From NCBI GenBank assembly GCA_037176845.1, contig JAYKXP010000078.1, forward strand, positions 124,001-188,000: a DNA stretch of 64,000 bases, written 5' to 3'. A program made the position numbers and the translations under genes. The notes beneath the pieces are model-generated. The model did not search any database. It saw nothing but the letters and a program-made list of their open reading frames with translations, and was not told where the DNA came from. The stretch is from Paramarasmius palmivorus. Its lineage: Eukaryota; Basidiomycota; Agaricomycetes; Agaricales; Marasmiaceae. Below, piece after piece: positions 23,865 to 36,699 of the stretch (the first letter of the stretch is position 1; every line of letters begins with the position of its first letter).

Positions 23865-26677
23865 ATGGATTCATTTCCAGGACCAGGCAATGGCTCGGAG
23901 GTGTGCTATCTCTGTGATTTAGTTGCTATCCATTTACAGTTTCTAGGAAACCCCCGAGGACAGAAAGATGAAGGAAGCCTATGAGCAGCTGGAGAGGGAT
24001 ATGAAGAAAGAGTTGTGGGAGCAGCGGAAGCGGATGAGAGACGAGGAGAGGACGAAAGAGGAGTGGAAGAGGATGGAAGAAACGCGGTGGAAGATGGGGG
24101 CGAGAGAGCTGGGAGTGGAGATGAGGAGTAATTGGAACGAAGAGTGGGAGGATGAGGATAGGCAGGACAAAGACGCGGAGTGGAGGAGGCATTGGGAGGA
24201 GGAAGAGGAAAAAAGGAAGAAAGATGCTCTCAACCGGTCATACGAGAAACTCCAGACCGAAGTCAAAAAATATGTCGACGGAATGGTTTCCGGATACAAG
24301 GAAGATATTGACACACTGCTAGTATTTGTATGTCCCGTTCCATTTTTCTTACAGTTTTCTAATCCATAAACAGGCTGGTCTTTTCTCTGCGATCGTAACC
24401 GCATTTCTCATTGAATCATACCAATGGCTGCAAGAGGATCCCAAAGATACCACTGTCGTGATCCTTACCCAGATCTTCCACCAGCTCAATGCGTCTAGCA
24501 TCCAAGAGCCAGAGCCCTTCACCCCGGATGCTTCGTCAATCCGTATCAACTGTTTTTGGTTCCTCAGCCTCATATTCAGCCTCACGTCTGCCCTGTTCGG
24601 CCTACTGTGCAAACAGTGGCTACAAGAACACCAGCGCGATGTACCAACTCGAACGCCAGGAGAGGATTTGGCACTACGGAAACTCCGCCGAGATAGCTTT
24701 GAGAAATGGGGTGTAGTGTCCTTCTTGTCGGCACTTCCGATCCTTCTCGAAATCGCAGTGATACTCTTTTTCGTTGGCGTTTTGGACTTTTTGTGGACAC
24801 TGCAGCCCATAGTTTTCAGCATCTGCCTTGCTGCCATTTCGCTCAGCGTGGGGCTGTACTTCCTCACTACGATCCTTCCTACTATAACAATTCCACACGA
24901 TCAAGCTCGGTTTATCAGCACTTGGGACTCGGAACTCGATCGCTACTGTCATGACTTTGGGCAGTTGGCATACCAGTTCATCTGCCCATACAAATCACCT
25001 CAAGCATTCGCCGTCTACAAACTTGTTACCATACTCCCCAAACCTCTGATGAACATTCCTTTCATCAACAAGTTCATCAAAACATACCTCCGCCCTTTAT
25101 GGGATCACATCACGGCCCAGTCCTCCAGTTGGTCGACGTTTGACCTCCGAGTGGTCAGACAGTTTGACCAGGAAGTCTATCTCGATGTTGTCCCTCGGCA
25201 AACCTTTCGACTGCAGGTTTACGAGCTGCAGGCGCTGCAGTGGGCCGTCACAATGTTTCGTGACAGCCCTTCGATGATCCCTGACCTTGAGAATGTATTG
25301 CAAGCGCTTCCCCATTCAGTGGCATTCTCAGTGGCTCTAGATCGGTGGGATATCGCGATGTGGGAAGGGTGGGAGCGGGATATTGGAGAATACCTCAGAT
25401 ACCCAACTCGTTTTCCACTCATGCCCAAGCCCATCACGAGCGCCTCTCCGCTCCACTCTCGAGATGGAATAGAGTTGTTATTCTGGCACCAGCTTTGGGG
25501 TGTCTTTGCCGGGAATGGTTCCGTCGATCTTTTGACCAGCTCTCTTGAAGAGTTCACTCAGAAGTTCCCAAAATCTTCGATGAACCTTCAGTTCTTCATT
25601 CCTCTCCCTATCGCCACCGCACTATGGACACACAAGGAGCCTTGGGTCCAACAGCGGAGTCTTCGACTGTTGAGATACTTTGAGGATTCCTGGAAACCTT
25701 GCCCAGGGTATGACGAGGAACGACACAATGAAGAGCGAGTGGCGTTCGCTAATGCCCTTGCAGAGCATATTCGCCGTTCATATCCACCTTCGGTGTTATT
25801 GACGAGCCAGAGGGGGCAGAAATTCATCAGGTTCATCCACAACGACATTATCGTTCGTCAATTGTATTCTTACAGACTAGCTGAAGGACGCGCCTGGTGG
25901 GGATGGGGGTGGCAAGACGCAATCCAAAAGGTTCAAGAAGTTGGTAAACTACCCAACGATTATTTCGCACCTCTCCCTCGCTGGGACGAAGATCTACCTT
26001 GCACTTTCCAACCTCCTCAACTCGAAGCTATCCGATATTCCGTGGATACCGTACACCCCCAATCCAACGATCCTTTCGACGAAGAGAAAGAAAGCTCGTT
26101 ATCGCATCCACCAGTGGATAATGTTGATGAAAGCATTGAAATACAGGTCCATAGATCTCAGCTCGACATAACGGGTGAATTCCAAAATCCCGCAGGCGAT
26201 ACGTTGATACCTGGTAGCGCCAACCAGGGTGGCATCGGCTACCACGCTGTCGATGAGGATTCTGCTTTGCTGCTGGATAATGATGAACCAAGGACCGTTG
26301 TTGAAGGTACCAACCTCAGCCCTGACGACTCTGGAGCTCAGGCCGTGGAGAGTGCCAGTGCCGCTCACGTTGTAGCTCTCTCGGCTGGAGACGACGAACC
26401 TACTCTCTTAAGAGAAGCCACACCACCGGATACCGACCCAGATCGTCCTACGCAACCCAACGAAGATGCTGCTCGGAACATCGATTCACCGCTAGAAGAA
26501 GGCAAACGAGTCAGGGATGATCACGAGGAACAGGCAACAGTCGGCAGTCAAGGTACCGCTGATCATAGTTTCTCGCAAGATCAAGGAGAGTATAGAGAAC
26601 AGAGAAGGGACGGAGGACGAGGATGGAATGTGGTAAATGATCCTGATCGCCTACGAATGCACTGGTTCCGTTCATAG
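23865..26677 (+). CDS. DUF6535 multi-span membrane protein, copy 1
   Basis: The three exons are 23865-23900, 23947-24327 and 24374-26677, giving about 906 aa; the first junction (intron ending in tttctag) is less certain than the second. Residues 13-130 are a highly charged Glu/Lys/Arg coiled-coil-like region. The family signature TLLVF/AGLFSAIVTAFLIESYQW follows across the second intron (about 135-157). Further hydrophobic spans lie at about 197-217, 252-278 and 283-308, so about four spans. Most of the protein after this (310-740) is a helical-looking soluble region, and the last 165 residues are acidic and low-complexity, ending NDPDRLRMHWFRS. The DUF6535 family is expanded in mushroom-forming fungi and has no established function. 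Copy 2 (47904-50652, opposite strand) is about 85% identical by eye across the spans. Confidence 0.85.
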
Positions 26678-27262
26678 GTAGCTCAAAGGCTTTTTATATC
26701 ACAGGGATGATGTAGTGTACACGAGATTGCATGTTTGGATACGTGTGCCCATGATGCCGATGTATTATATCAGGAGCGTTATCTATGTCACATAGAAAAC
26801 AAACACTTCGAAGTCCCGATTCGGAAAAATGGATCAAATGGCTGAAGAACGCTATCTATGAAACGTGTCAGTCTTAGATGGAACCATTAGAAATGCATAA
26901 ACACGCCTTGTCTATATATTAGCCTGTCGTTGACGCACTAACTATCCGAGTTATAGGTCACCATATATACTGTTCCTGTGAGAGGCAAAGTGTCGAAGGT
27001 CTGATTTCAAATTTCTCTGAACTTCCTGCCAGCGAACATGAGAATGACACATGGGAAAGAGCATAGTACTCGCCCCGGGGCCTTCTGGGCAATCATCGGT
27101 GTTTACTAGACCCCTTTCTTGTGTGCGAGATGACTTCCGAAACTACAGGTGGTGATCAAGAGACACGGAAACCGCACACAAGTGCACACGAACCCACTAA
27201 GGAAATCTTCACCTTGCAACTTCCAAAACGTGTCTTCACCCATCGCATTCCTTTCTTCAACA
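26678..27262. other. DUF6535 gene 3' flank, no other feature seen
   Basis: AT-rich 3' flank of the upstream gene, with no gene, RNA or repeat recognised. It marks the edge between the conserved gene cluster and the repeat mosaic. Confidence 0.5.
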
Positions 27263-28030
27263 TTCTGCGTTTCCGCCGGTGACATTCGGAGAATTGCTTA
27301 GAGGCGTAACACTAAAGAACTGTGTGATGGACTTCATCAGCAGCTACGCGTTGAGCAAGTCACACACTCACATGAACGAGTGAGATGAAAGCTGTAGAAA
27401 TTGTGCTATCCAAAGATAACCCCAGCGTGATTATGAGCCCATATCTTGACCTTTCGATCCCGGCTAAGGAGTAGGTCAGTAACAGACCAAGATGGGAAGG
27501 GGTAGACACCAGGATACCCGTTAACATGAATAGTCGATCGAGGGTGAGAGCAAGTACTCTCAACAGCGATGCAAATAGAAACGTGCTGGGTTCGAGTTGA
27601 AATTGGGCTTCACGTTCAATGGATTATAGCAGAGGTCAGTAGCCGAGCTGGTATCTGCTGGTATCGTGGCTGACCTTCACGTGAATGCGGCCCAACGATC
27701 TGTAGTACGGATCCTCCCTTGAAGGGCAAGATAGAAGTATTGTTGGCAATCAGTCCGAGACGGCGTGTATGTACAATACACACCTCAGGATACCACATAC
27801 CAACGCCAGAAATATCAAATGCCACTCTACTGGGTGCTCGGCGAGCGCCAGTAAGACGCACACTGTCCGCCTCTCTTTCCTCCTTGCTACACCGCTACTG
27901 GTCGTGTCTCAGATTACGACCGCTTCCGATACACCCATAAGCACAAGTTTCCACACTCGAATCCACAGCATCCGCCAGCGAGGAACGGTACCAAGGCTGG
28001 ACCTTCTCCGCATGTAACGGATCTGAACCT
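27262..28030. repeat. Block W, copy 2, joined to a Z-like piece
   Basis: The part at 27262-27480 matches 9350-9560. The part at 27770-28010 resembles 41480-41690 and 56880-57110, sharing 'caatgccactctact'-like and 'cgccagcga' words with the Z-block ends. No intact frame is shared between copies. Confidence 0.45.
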
Positions 28031-30600
28031 GCCAACGAATTACGAGAACACCCCATTGCTGGGATTGAGAGTGTTGCAGGGAGAAGTTGAGCTTTGGGGT
28101 ATGTAGACCTTCATTGTTTCTCTTGAGGATACGAGATGTCGATGAGTTATGAAGTTGCCGCCGTTTTCAGCTTCGGATCGACTGTAGGAACGCGTATCTT
28201 CTCACAGAACAGTATGGGGTTCTACATATCCGTCAGACGTGTAAAGGGTTGTACTGACCATGTCGCTGTCGTTGATGCATCATTAGCAACGGTTTGAAAG
28301 TAAGAGACTGAAATAAACAGTGAAAGTACTCACCCCGATGTAACAACGCAGTGCCGCCGCACAAATCCATTCCTGAGCTGTTCATCCGACGTGTTACCCC
28401 AGTAGACATGATCGTACTGTCAACAATGAGGCTGATAACCAGGGGTCATTCAAAGTAGAGGACGACTTGGAGCGAGCTTGACTGCATGTTCGATCCATGG
28501 AAACCATATATATTCGAAAACCTTGCTCACGCTTAACGCGTGATTAGGACTTGGAAGGTACGATCGAAAAGGTATACAGGACGCCGGTTCTTCAATGCTC
28601 ATTATTCCGAGTCAAAGTTACGACTCTTCAAGCGTCAACGCAAGGTAGTGGATGCTGTGAATGATATGGTTTCAGGTGGAGCTGAAGGAATAGGACATGG
28701 AAGCACTCACTAGGGGTGTCAAACACCAACTCTCCGCCAACAGGATCCTAACCATCTTGTTCTTCTATGGCGACACTTCCTCCATAAAAGATGCGTGATT
28801 GGAGGTGAGCCGTAGTGACGATATGCGCATGGTAAAGCACACAGAAATCGGGCCGTACTGAAAACATAAGACCAACGATCCGACTGCTACCAACGCTGGT
28901 AACATCGGTGAGAGAGCTACCCGTTACCCAAACAGCCTAAGCGTCCGAGCGATTCCTTGTGCTGTAACCTGTTGGAAGATTCAGAGATGTCAACGAGGGT
29001 AACAATTCTCGTCCGAAGAATCATCACTTGCCGTCTCCTCGTATCCCATCCGATAAAGTGGTGTCCAAGAGCTGCTCGGCGCGTTATACCGAGAGACATT
29101 GACACGATAGAGCTTTTGATGGCACGGATTCCTGTCACTCTGGCTAGGAAGATGCACGAGTACCTGGTACTAAAGAACGAAGATGAGCTATCGTTACCTA
29201 GACAAGGCGAAAGTACACCGAGAACTCACAAATCTCCCGCTTTGAGTCGTTACTAGGGCAATAGCTCACTGTCTCTCTGTTCTTCGTGGTCGCCGTCCAT
29301 TCACCTGGTTGTTCCGAGGGCAATGAGGCACCTTGAGCGCATGTGCAAGGCATTCCTGATCGCTGTCTAGCCGTACGAGACATCTCGGTACACCAGGTTC
29401 ATCTCTACTGGTGAACCTGAGCAAAACTCTGGGCAGCATGAGCCTCAGCCTTCGGCTAGCGTAAACAGTTCTTCGAGCTGCTAAGAAAACCAGACTCAGA
29501 TAATGAAAATCCTCTAGCGAGAGACAACGACATACCAATGTCCTGAGCGTCATCATTGTTGGCAAGCAACGCCCACAATCAAGCTCCTGCTCCCTCTGAC
29601 ATCGAAGCGCCATGCGTAACATCCAACCTTCAGACCCATGGACGACCAAAAGAAGCCACGCCACTCTATCCCAGGCTTCGCAAGGTGCGAGAGTACACTC
29701 GAATCCTGATCAACCACCCAGATACTCGAACAGGCACGCCCGAGAATGAGGAAAGGTAATCCACAGAGAGGTACGTGGTTCCTTCTAAGACCAGCATCGA
29801 TGAACCAATACCCGAGGCAACGCGAAAGGATCAGGTACAATGGCCAAAGAGCTACTCAGGCGAGTAGTTGGGCGGATACTGTGAATGTCAAGATCAGCTG
29901 ATGCCTCAAAGCATGAAGACAGTACCCACCGAAAGTGTTGTCACATCCCTAGTCCCAGACTCCCAATAACAGCGATTGTACGGTGAGTGACGATATGGGG
30001 AATGCTATGAGTATCCAGTTGTACGCCTCCCCTTACGCGGATACCCAGATCTCCAGCCTGAATTCTAGATATTCGGTATGAAGACCAGAATGATATTATG
30101 GGCGTCGCGGGGTCGACTGGTGCATGAGCCGAGATGGTGCTGGTAATGGAAGATAGCGTGCCGAAGATGGCTTCGAATGTTGATATCGAAGGATTTTTCC
30201 ATCAGACTGTTCCGTCGCCCTTGAGGAACAGGGTGATAGAGTGGAGGAAAGGGTATCGCGTGATGCTGGAACGATAGGAGCCAGAGCGTGCGTAGCCTAT
30301 AGCGGAAGACGAGGTTTGGGCATTGAACGACCTGTGAGTGACCATGAACGGCCACCGAGTGTTCAAAAGAAACACCAGCAAGTCTGGCCATCGTGCATCA
30401 GATTGGCGTAGCCCAAATATTGGGGCCATACAACAGCTGCCAGTTGCACCTTCCGGTCCAATCTCACTCCTTCGACAACTCGAACACTCGCAGCTTGATG
30501 ACACTCTCAAGGCCTGCGTAACCTTGTCTACACCCACGCCGACATCGGTGAAACGACGACTGAGCGTTGTGGAGCCAATGGACGCCTGGGTGACGACTCG
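28030..30600. repeat. Unassigned mosaic with block X, copy 2 (28560-28730)
   Basis: The part at 28560-28730 matches 5060-5215 and 33066-33250. Just downstream, minus-strand peptide such as LQSRIFYGGSVAIEEQDG (around 28760-28830) parallels LQSRIFMEAQHNHYVG at about 33270-33310 in the third copy, which argues for coding origin. From 29000 to 30600 several minus-strand frames are open (for example 29266-29664) but not supported by a second copy. No gene is called. Confidence 0.4.
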
Positions 30601-32260
30601 CTGCCTTGGAATCCAAGTTCAAGGTCAGCATTAGAGGTTGAGGGGGTTGTGGGGGGCGTGGTGATCAGGAAACGAATAGCTAGTCGGCTGTAGCACTTGT
30701 TGTCTGGGATGATATTTGCACTTGGGGAGACGTTCTCGGTTCGTTGACGTCGCTGGGAGACTGAAGTACTTTTTTCCGCACTGCAAGTAAGAAAATGTCA
30801 GGATAAACACGTCGAAAGGGCCAGAGATAGAGGCTGCTGACCTGGATGTACCTCTGGACCGCAAAATCTGACCAAAATCAATCTCCGGACCCTAATACAT
30901 CCTTCGCAGCCCCGATAGACCTTTCATCTTCATACGTTACGCCCCAGAAACTTGCTCTCGACTTCGTGGAGTACCCTTTGGCTGGGGTAAAGGGAGCGGA
31001 AAGGTAATGGGCGAGCGATAGCGTTGGCTCAGTTGTGTGAGGCAAGGTTTGGAGGGGAAGGGAGCGGAGTCCTAAGCAAGGAATGAGAACAGTGTCGTAC
31101 GAGAGGCGAGGTTGACTATAGAGGTAGGAAAGGGATGTTAAAGGCCATGTTGCATGGAGCGGGTAGCTGCAGGATATGGTGCGAGTTGGCTTTGAGTTTG
31201 GTGTTGGAAGAAGATAATGATGTCTGTAGTCGAAGGTAGGAATGTCGGTTCGTAGGTGTCCTTGGGTAGGAAAAGCATGAGCAATAGTCACAATATCGAG
31301 CAGGAATGTACATACCACGAGATCCGGAAAGTCGAGTCAAGGTTCAAATTTGCAGTCGATTTCAGTGAGCTTTGGGAAGGTGAGTTAGATGAAGAAAACG
31401 ATGAATAGAAAATGGCTGAGCGTACCGTTAAAAGCTTGCAAATGGAGGAACAAGTCGTTGAACGATGGTGGCCGTTTTGAAGAAGGCCGTCAAGTGCCGC
31501 CGGCAAATGGGGCCTTCCACTTTGACCACCACCACGATTCTCAAAGAGCATCTATGGGTACACCTTTTCCAATATCACCAAAGGTAAGTTTTCCTTATAT
31601 TCCCGCAGTATAGCACACTCAGTCAATCCTTCAAAGCAAAACCTGGACCACGCGTTACTGCGGTCACAACCTTGATAACATTCTGGTCTCCTTCGCGGCT
31701 TGCTGACCAAATACAAGGTGTGTTTGTCAGTTTTGAAGCTTCAACCAAAGTTGAACTCATTTTTAGCCTTCATAGCGTCGATATACCTTGGGATAACATC
31801 TCAGAGGTATCCATTAATCCGGTCAAACTCGATATTGGAGTTGCATTAAACCTTGGACTCGCCTGGTAGCTTCAACTCCAACATTGCCAACTATGCCTGA
31901 AGCTGAAGACTGAAGCTCAGAGTCTCGTCAAAGGCATCCGGAAAAATCATCGTCATGAGGATTGGGATTACAACCTTCAAAATAATAGTGGATATCTCGG
32001 AGAATCGGAGACCAAAGGTATGTTCCTTCTATCAGTCATAGACTCGGTCTTACCGTCTAACCAGAGTTTCGGCGGACTCAGCGCGAGAAGGGGAAGATGC
32101 CTCTTGAGATCAAGAGTTGGAAGTGTTCGGTCTCGGTCTCGGAGGACACGGATGCATCATATTAAGGACATATGCCGCAGCTTTCAGTGTTCAATATTCC
32201 CTGTTATTCATGATATCTGGCACAGTACAAATACGATTTCGTACTACTGAGTTTGCTGCG
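30600..32260 (-). repeat. Ghost unit G, copy 2
   Basis: The same landmarks as in the other G copies are present: a segment at 30600-30780, the 'tgtacctctgg' block at about 30845, the 'gccgccggc' block at about 31495, and a block at about 31860-31900 encoding SGIVGNVGVEAT on the minus strand before a frameshift. Around 31430-31545 the minus strand keeps an uninterrupted stretch including KVEGPICRRHLTAFFKTA, matching VKVEAFNCRRHLIAFLKT of copy 1. The right end (about 32020-32230) matches 45060-45280. It is a relic. Confidence 0.55.
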
Positions 32261-33450
32261 TTACGCGTTTCATGACGTCCATTCATGCCTGCAAGTTGAC
32301 ATCAACCAAGCCCTATGTATCAAACTTCGAGCTTAAAGCTGCAAGGTAACGAGAGTCAGGTATTGGAGCACTGGAACGAGAAAGGATATGACATACCGAT
32401 CAATGTCCTGTTTAGCATCACTGTACTGTGTCATGCAACTTCCGCCAGCAGCGAATTATCCACGCTAGGCCCTTTTCGTGTCTAACGGATACAAAACAAC
32501 AGACGAGAACGCCCAGTTTCGGAGCTGGGATCAGGAGTTACGGGGAAAGCTTGAGCCATGGGATCTTCGTCATTTCTTCTGAGGATACGGGGTAACGATG
32601 AGACTCCTAGCTGGTAGCGTCAGCTTGACTGTGATGACGTCCCAACGCTATGTATCTTCTGGATCCGGATGGACGTCATTGGGTTCATCCCCGTCAGACG
32701 TGTAAAGGTGCCATTGAATATATATTCGCTGCTGATAATGGCGGCATCAGCAACATTTTAGAAGTAAACAGTCAAAATACTTACCGCAATGTACGTTGAA
32801 CTCAGAACCGACCATAACGATTCCAACTTGAAGCTTTAGCCCAGTCGCCCCAAAGCCTTCATCCCTGACCAGCTTGTAGAAATCCACATTCACATCTATA
32901 CCCGAATTCTAGCGTACTTTCTCAGTAGACATGGGCCGTACTTCCAACAGCAAGGTTGGTAACAAAGTTATAGTGTCGGGGTGAAATAGCCTGCAAGATA
33001 ATCTAAGCATGTCGACCATAGAACATACAAAGCCTTGCTCACGCTAACGCGTGATTCTGACTTGCTGGGTACAATCTTCGAAAAGCCGTTAACGGGTACC
33101 AGCGTATCGAGGCTACCAGATCTTCCCCTGGTCATTGTTCCGAGTCAAGGTAGCGACTCTTTATACACAAGGTAGTAACCGAGATCGCTGGACCAGATTT
33201 GGCTTCAGGTGGAGTTGAAGAAATAAAGCAGGAAAACACTCACCAGGCATGTAAAAGACGACATCTCCGCTTCGCCAACATAATGATTGTGTTGTGCTTC
33301 CATAAAGATCCGCGATTGAAGTTTTAATGACGTATAGTGATAGAAGAACACAGAATCCAGCGTGGAGTGTCCTGGGAGGTCATGGGCCTTGCTCTTGCAA
33401 GGTAAAATTTCATGATTAGGCATTCATACTCGGCCGCGGCAACATTGTCT
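32260..33450. repeat. Mosaic segment with block X, copy 3 (33060-33250)
   Basis: The stretch 32500-33000 resembles the ends of Z-type blocks and 28060-28300 (shared 'ggttcatc..gtcagacgtgtaaagg' region near 32685-32710 versus about 28215-28245). The stretch 33060-33250 is the third, more diverged X copy. No intact gene is present. Confidence 0.4.
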
Positions 33451-35000
33451 CCACGCTGGTCAATTCCTTGATATAGTGGCCGTAAGACTAGGCCACAATG
33501 AATTGCCAAACGGCTGGACCACCCTGGAGGTTCCACATGAAAGCCTTAGCGTGTTAGTTAGTACTACTAGAGATGCAAGGTAACGGTTACTTACCAATGA
33601 CAATTAGGGGAACATCATCACGGCTTTCCACCAAAAACTTCATCTTCATCCAAGCTTCAAAGCTGCTGGTCTTGAGAATAGAGCCGAAGGTGCTTGGCCA
33701 GTAAGAGACATAGCGCCGCCATCCAGTGGTTCAAGGAAATACTACCGTCTACGATGTTGGTGACCATGTGATATTTCAGAGGGTGAAGCAGAGAGTACGC
33801 CCAGCAGAACGCCAAATGGTCATCCACGGGCATGAGTACCCGAATCAACGACCAGGGAACCGGCGCGGAAAGTCTCCAAGGCGAAGTGTATCCTTGGTTT
33901 TGTAGTCGTCGCTACGAAACACAGTATCAATAAAACGCGTGTATGAAGCAAGAAACCTGCTCACCAAAAGGTAAGAATCGTCTTCCGCTCAATCATTCGC
34001 CCGTAAATCCAACATCCGACTCGTAATGGTGAGCACTTGTGATAACATCTTGAGGTGAGGAGACGCTGACGTAAGCAGCGTCAAGTTCCGAATTCGGTCT
34101 TCCAGACGAGGTGTAACATCGCCATGGTCAGGGAGAATGGTGCAGCGTGGTCGAGTGAATGAGTGGTGTTGAACCATGCTCTGAGTCTTGTGCGCTATTG
34201 GGAATCGCGGCCACTGAGAACAAAAGGCTATCAATGAGATAGTCAAAGATGAAACAGCAGGTTAATTTCCTTACCTCCAGATTACATGTACGAAAGGATC
34301 GACAATTGCTACTCCTCGAGAACCAGGGTCTGTACATGATACGAAAACGAGGAGCTTTGACACGGTCGAATGAGCGAAAACCGGTGGTTGCGTTGGTTCG
34401 AGGTTCATTGCTGTTGGCGATATAGCGTACATCAACAAGATGTCCCAGAAGCAAGAAACCGAGCTATAAGAACACTTACCTCAACGTATAGACACCCTTT
34501 CACCAGCCAAAAAGACCGTTCATACCAAAGCCGTGCCGACTTTTTATCCAAACAGTTTCCGTTGTCATTAATCCAAACCCGATTAACCCAGCGTATGCGT
34601 CAGATGCAACTAGAGCTGTCAACAACGATGAGCGATAAGGCCAATCACTTGAATTTAAATCATGATCCTTACCGAGTAGATTGAGGAAAGCCATGAATTG
34701 TTGAAACCGGTACCTCAGTCCGGTTATGCAGAGCTAATCAAGTTCACAAAACTGGGATATCTCGATACTGGGTGTTGAAGGTTGAATATGGGAACTTGAA
34801 CACAGTAACAAGCTCCTCCGCCTGCATCCCTGGTACGATAGAAATACTATGAGCTGCTGCTAGCCAGACAAGGGTGTACACGGAGAACATACCATACCCT
34901 CTAGTTGCAAGACTATTATCTCCAGACATGCATAGTTTCGATATGGCCTGTAGCAAGGTTTCATCGAGGTGGATCATGTTTCGTTCTTGCTTCTGCTGCT
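33450..35000 (-). repeat. Block Y, copy 1
   Basis: This block is homologous to about 41.75-43.35 kb and 57.16-58.8 kb. Anchors are 'gttagtactactagag' at about 33556 (also 41836, and 57252 with a change), 'cttacctc.agattac' at about 34275 (58095), and about 34740-34980 (58540-58786). On the minus strand there are several candidate exons separated by gtaag/gtgag donors. The frame 34744-34977 is matched by 58544-58786 in a partly conserved way (both end FNTQYxDxPxL followed by stop). It is probably the remains of a multi-exon gene. Confidence 0.5.
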
Positions 35001-35379
35001 AGAAGTTGTGTGTTCGAATGCTTCGCGTTAACGGAAGCCGGAGCCGAGTAATGTCCGAGAAACTGGCAATGACCAATCTCATGGCGAGCGCATGACACGT
35101 CGCCTTGCTAGGACTAGCAGAGGCGGAGCATGCATAGCCCAGGTTTGTGTATCGACGCCCCGAGAGACTACCGCGAAAACAAGGAGCTCCAACCCAAAGA
35201 TGGCGCCGGCGTGTTGCCTTCCCGAATAGAAATCACATCGACACCTCATATCCGCAACTCTGAGAGTTTTGGTGCTGGCGTAGCCCGAAGTTTGGATCCA
35301 TACGACAGCTAGAAATCCGCGAATTCCAAGGAAACATCCTTCCTGCGAGACATTGCCTATTCGCAGGCCGGTATCGGCA

Positions 35380-36560
35380 CAACGACATTACGTGCACGAT
35401 GAAAACCTCGGTGACGACTTGGTGCCTCGGAACGCAGACTCAAGGTCAAGAGTTCGAAGACAGGGATGGGGAAAAGAGGTTGTTGGGGGTGTAGGGGGTG
35501 CAGGGGTGAAGGAACTCTGCGACAGGTGAAGGGTTGGGAAGCGAATAGAGCGCTGGGTAGACCTGAGGATGAAGGCGTTCTGGGTTCTTTCGTGTGGTTG
35601 AAGTGTTATGGTTCCCTTTGACGGCGCTGTAGATAACACAGAGTCAGGCAAACACGTCGAAAAGGGAGAAAAAAAGGGGAGACTGCTTACCTGAGTCAGA
35701 AACGCGAATTCCGACCTAAATCATTGCCCCGGACCTATACCGCGCTAGGTATTCCTTTCATTACCCACCGCCGCACACCTGGAGCTCGTTTATGTCTGGA
35801 TAGAGTACGGGGAAGACAGCCTTGCTTGGGGCAAAGGGAGCGGAAAGGCAAATTTTGCGTGCAGTAGGTTGCCAAATCCAGCTGAGAGGTCGTTGGATAG
35901 GCTGTGTGCGGGAAAGGGAGTGAGGGAGGAGGAAAATACCGCAGTGGAAGTGATTCGGGGGAATCCTGATTGGTAGTGGGCAGAGGATATGCGGAGTAGC
36001 CTGAGCCATGCGGTCGAGCTTGCGTGAAGGATATGGAGCAGAGTTCGGAATTTGTGTCGGGAGGCATCTTTGGGAAGGGAATAGAGCGTCTTTGAGGTCA
36101 TTGACATCGAGTTATAGGTGCTTAGGTTGGGAGAGGTATGAGGAACGCGAAAAATGTTGAGCGAGAAAGGCGTACATACCAAATTCCGAAAAGTGATCTC
36201 TTCAAGCTTTGACTGTTCCATATTCAACTCTTCTGGGCTACTGAGAGATATGTCAGAGTTCGAACGATACAGACGGATGCAAGAGTACTCACTGAGTAGC
36301 TGCAAGATGATGGTTTTGAGGAAAGAAGTGCCGGCGGCCAACGCGCTTACACTTTGACCACCATCTGCCGGCAAGCACGCTCAACCCATCTCAATACAAA
36401 AAACCACGCGTAGAACAAATCCTGGCTGGCTCTATAGCTATGAATAGGTGCGTTTGTAGAACTTCAAGTCGTATTCCTGTCTCACAATCTCGACCACAAA
36501 GTAGTCAACATCCCCGGCCAATCTCAAAACTAGAGATGTCGATCCGCGTTCGTACCCGAG
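35380..36560 (-). repeat. Ghost unit G, copy 3 (left half of duplication with 59.14-60.34 kb)
   Basis: This copy is very close to copy 7; the stretch 35800-35930 versus 59630-59760 differs at only about one base in fifteen. The minus strand carries an acceptor-like 'tatctacag' near 35630 and, at about 36300-36345, the string LAAGTSFLKTIILQLL followed by a gtgagt donor. The frame downstream of that is broken. Confidence 0.55.
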
Positions 36561-36699
36561 TCTATCTAGGACTACTAGGGCATCAATGAACTATCCGAAC
36601 TTTGTAACTGGTACGCTTTCACTGATTCCATGCCTTCTATTGCGGCTCAATCTTCCTATGCAAATGTAAGAAAAGAGTTCCGGCTATAACACCAACCCG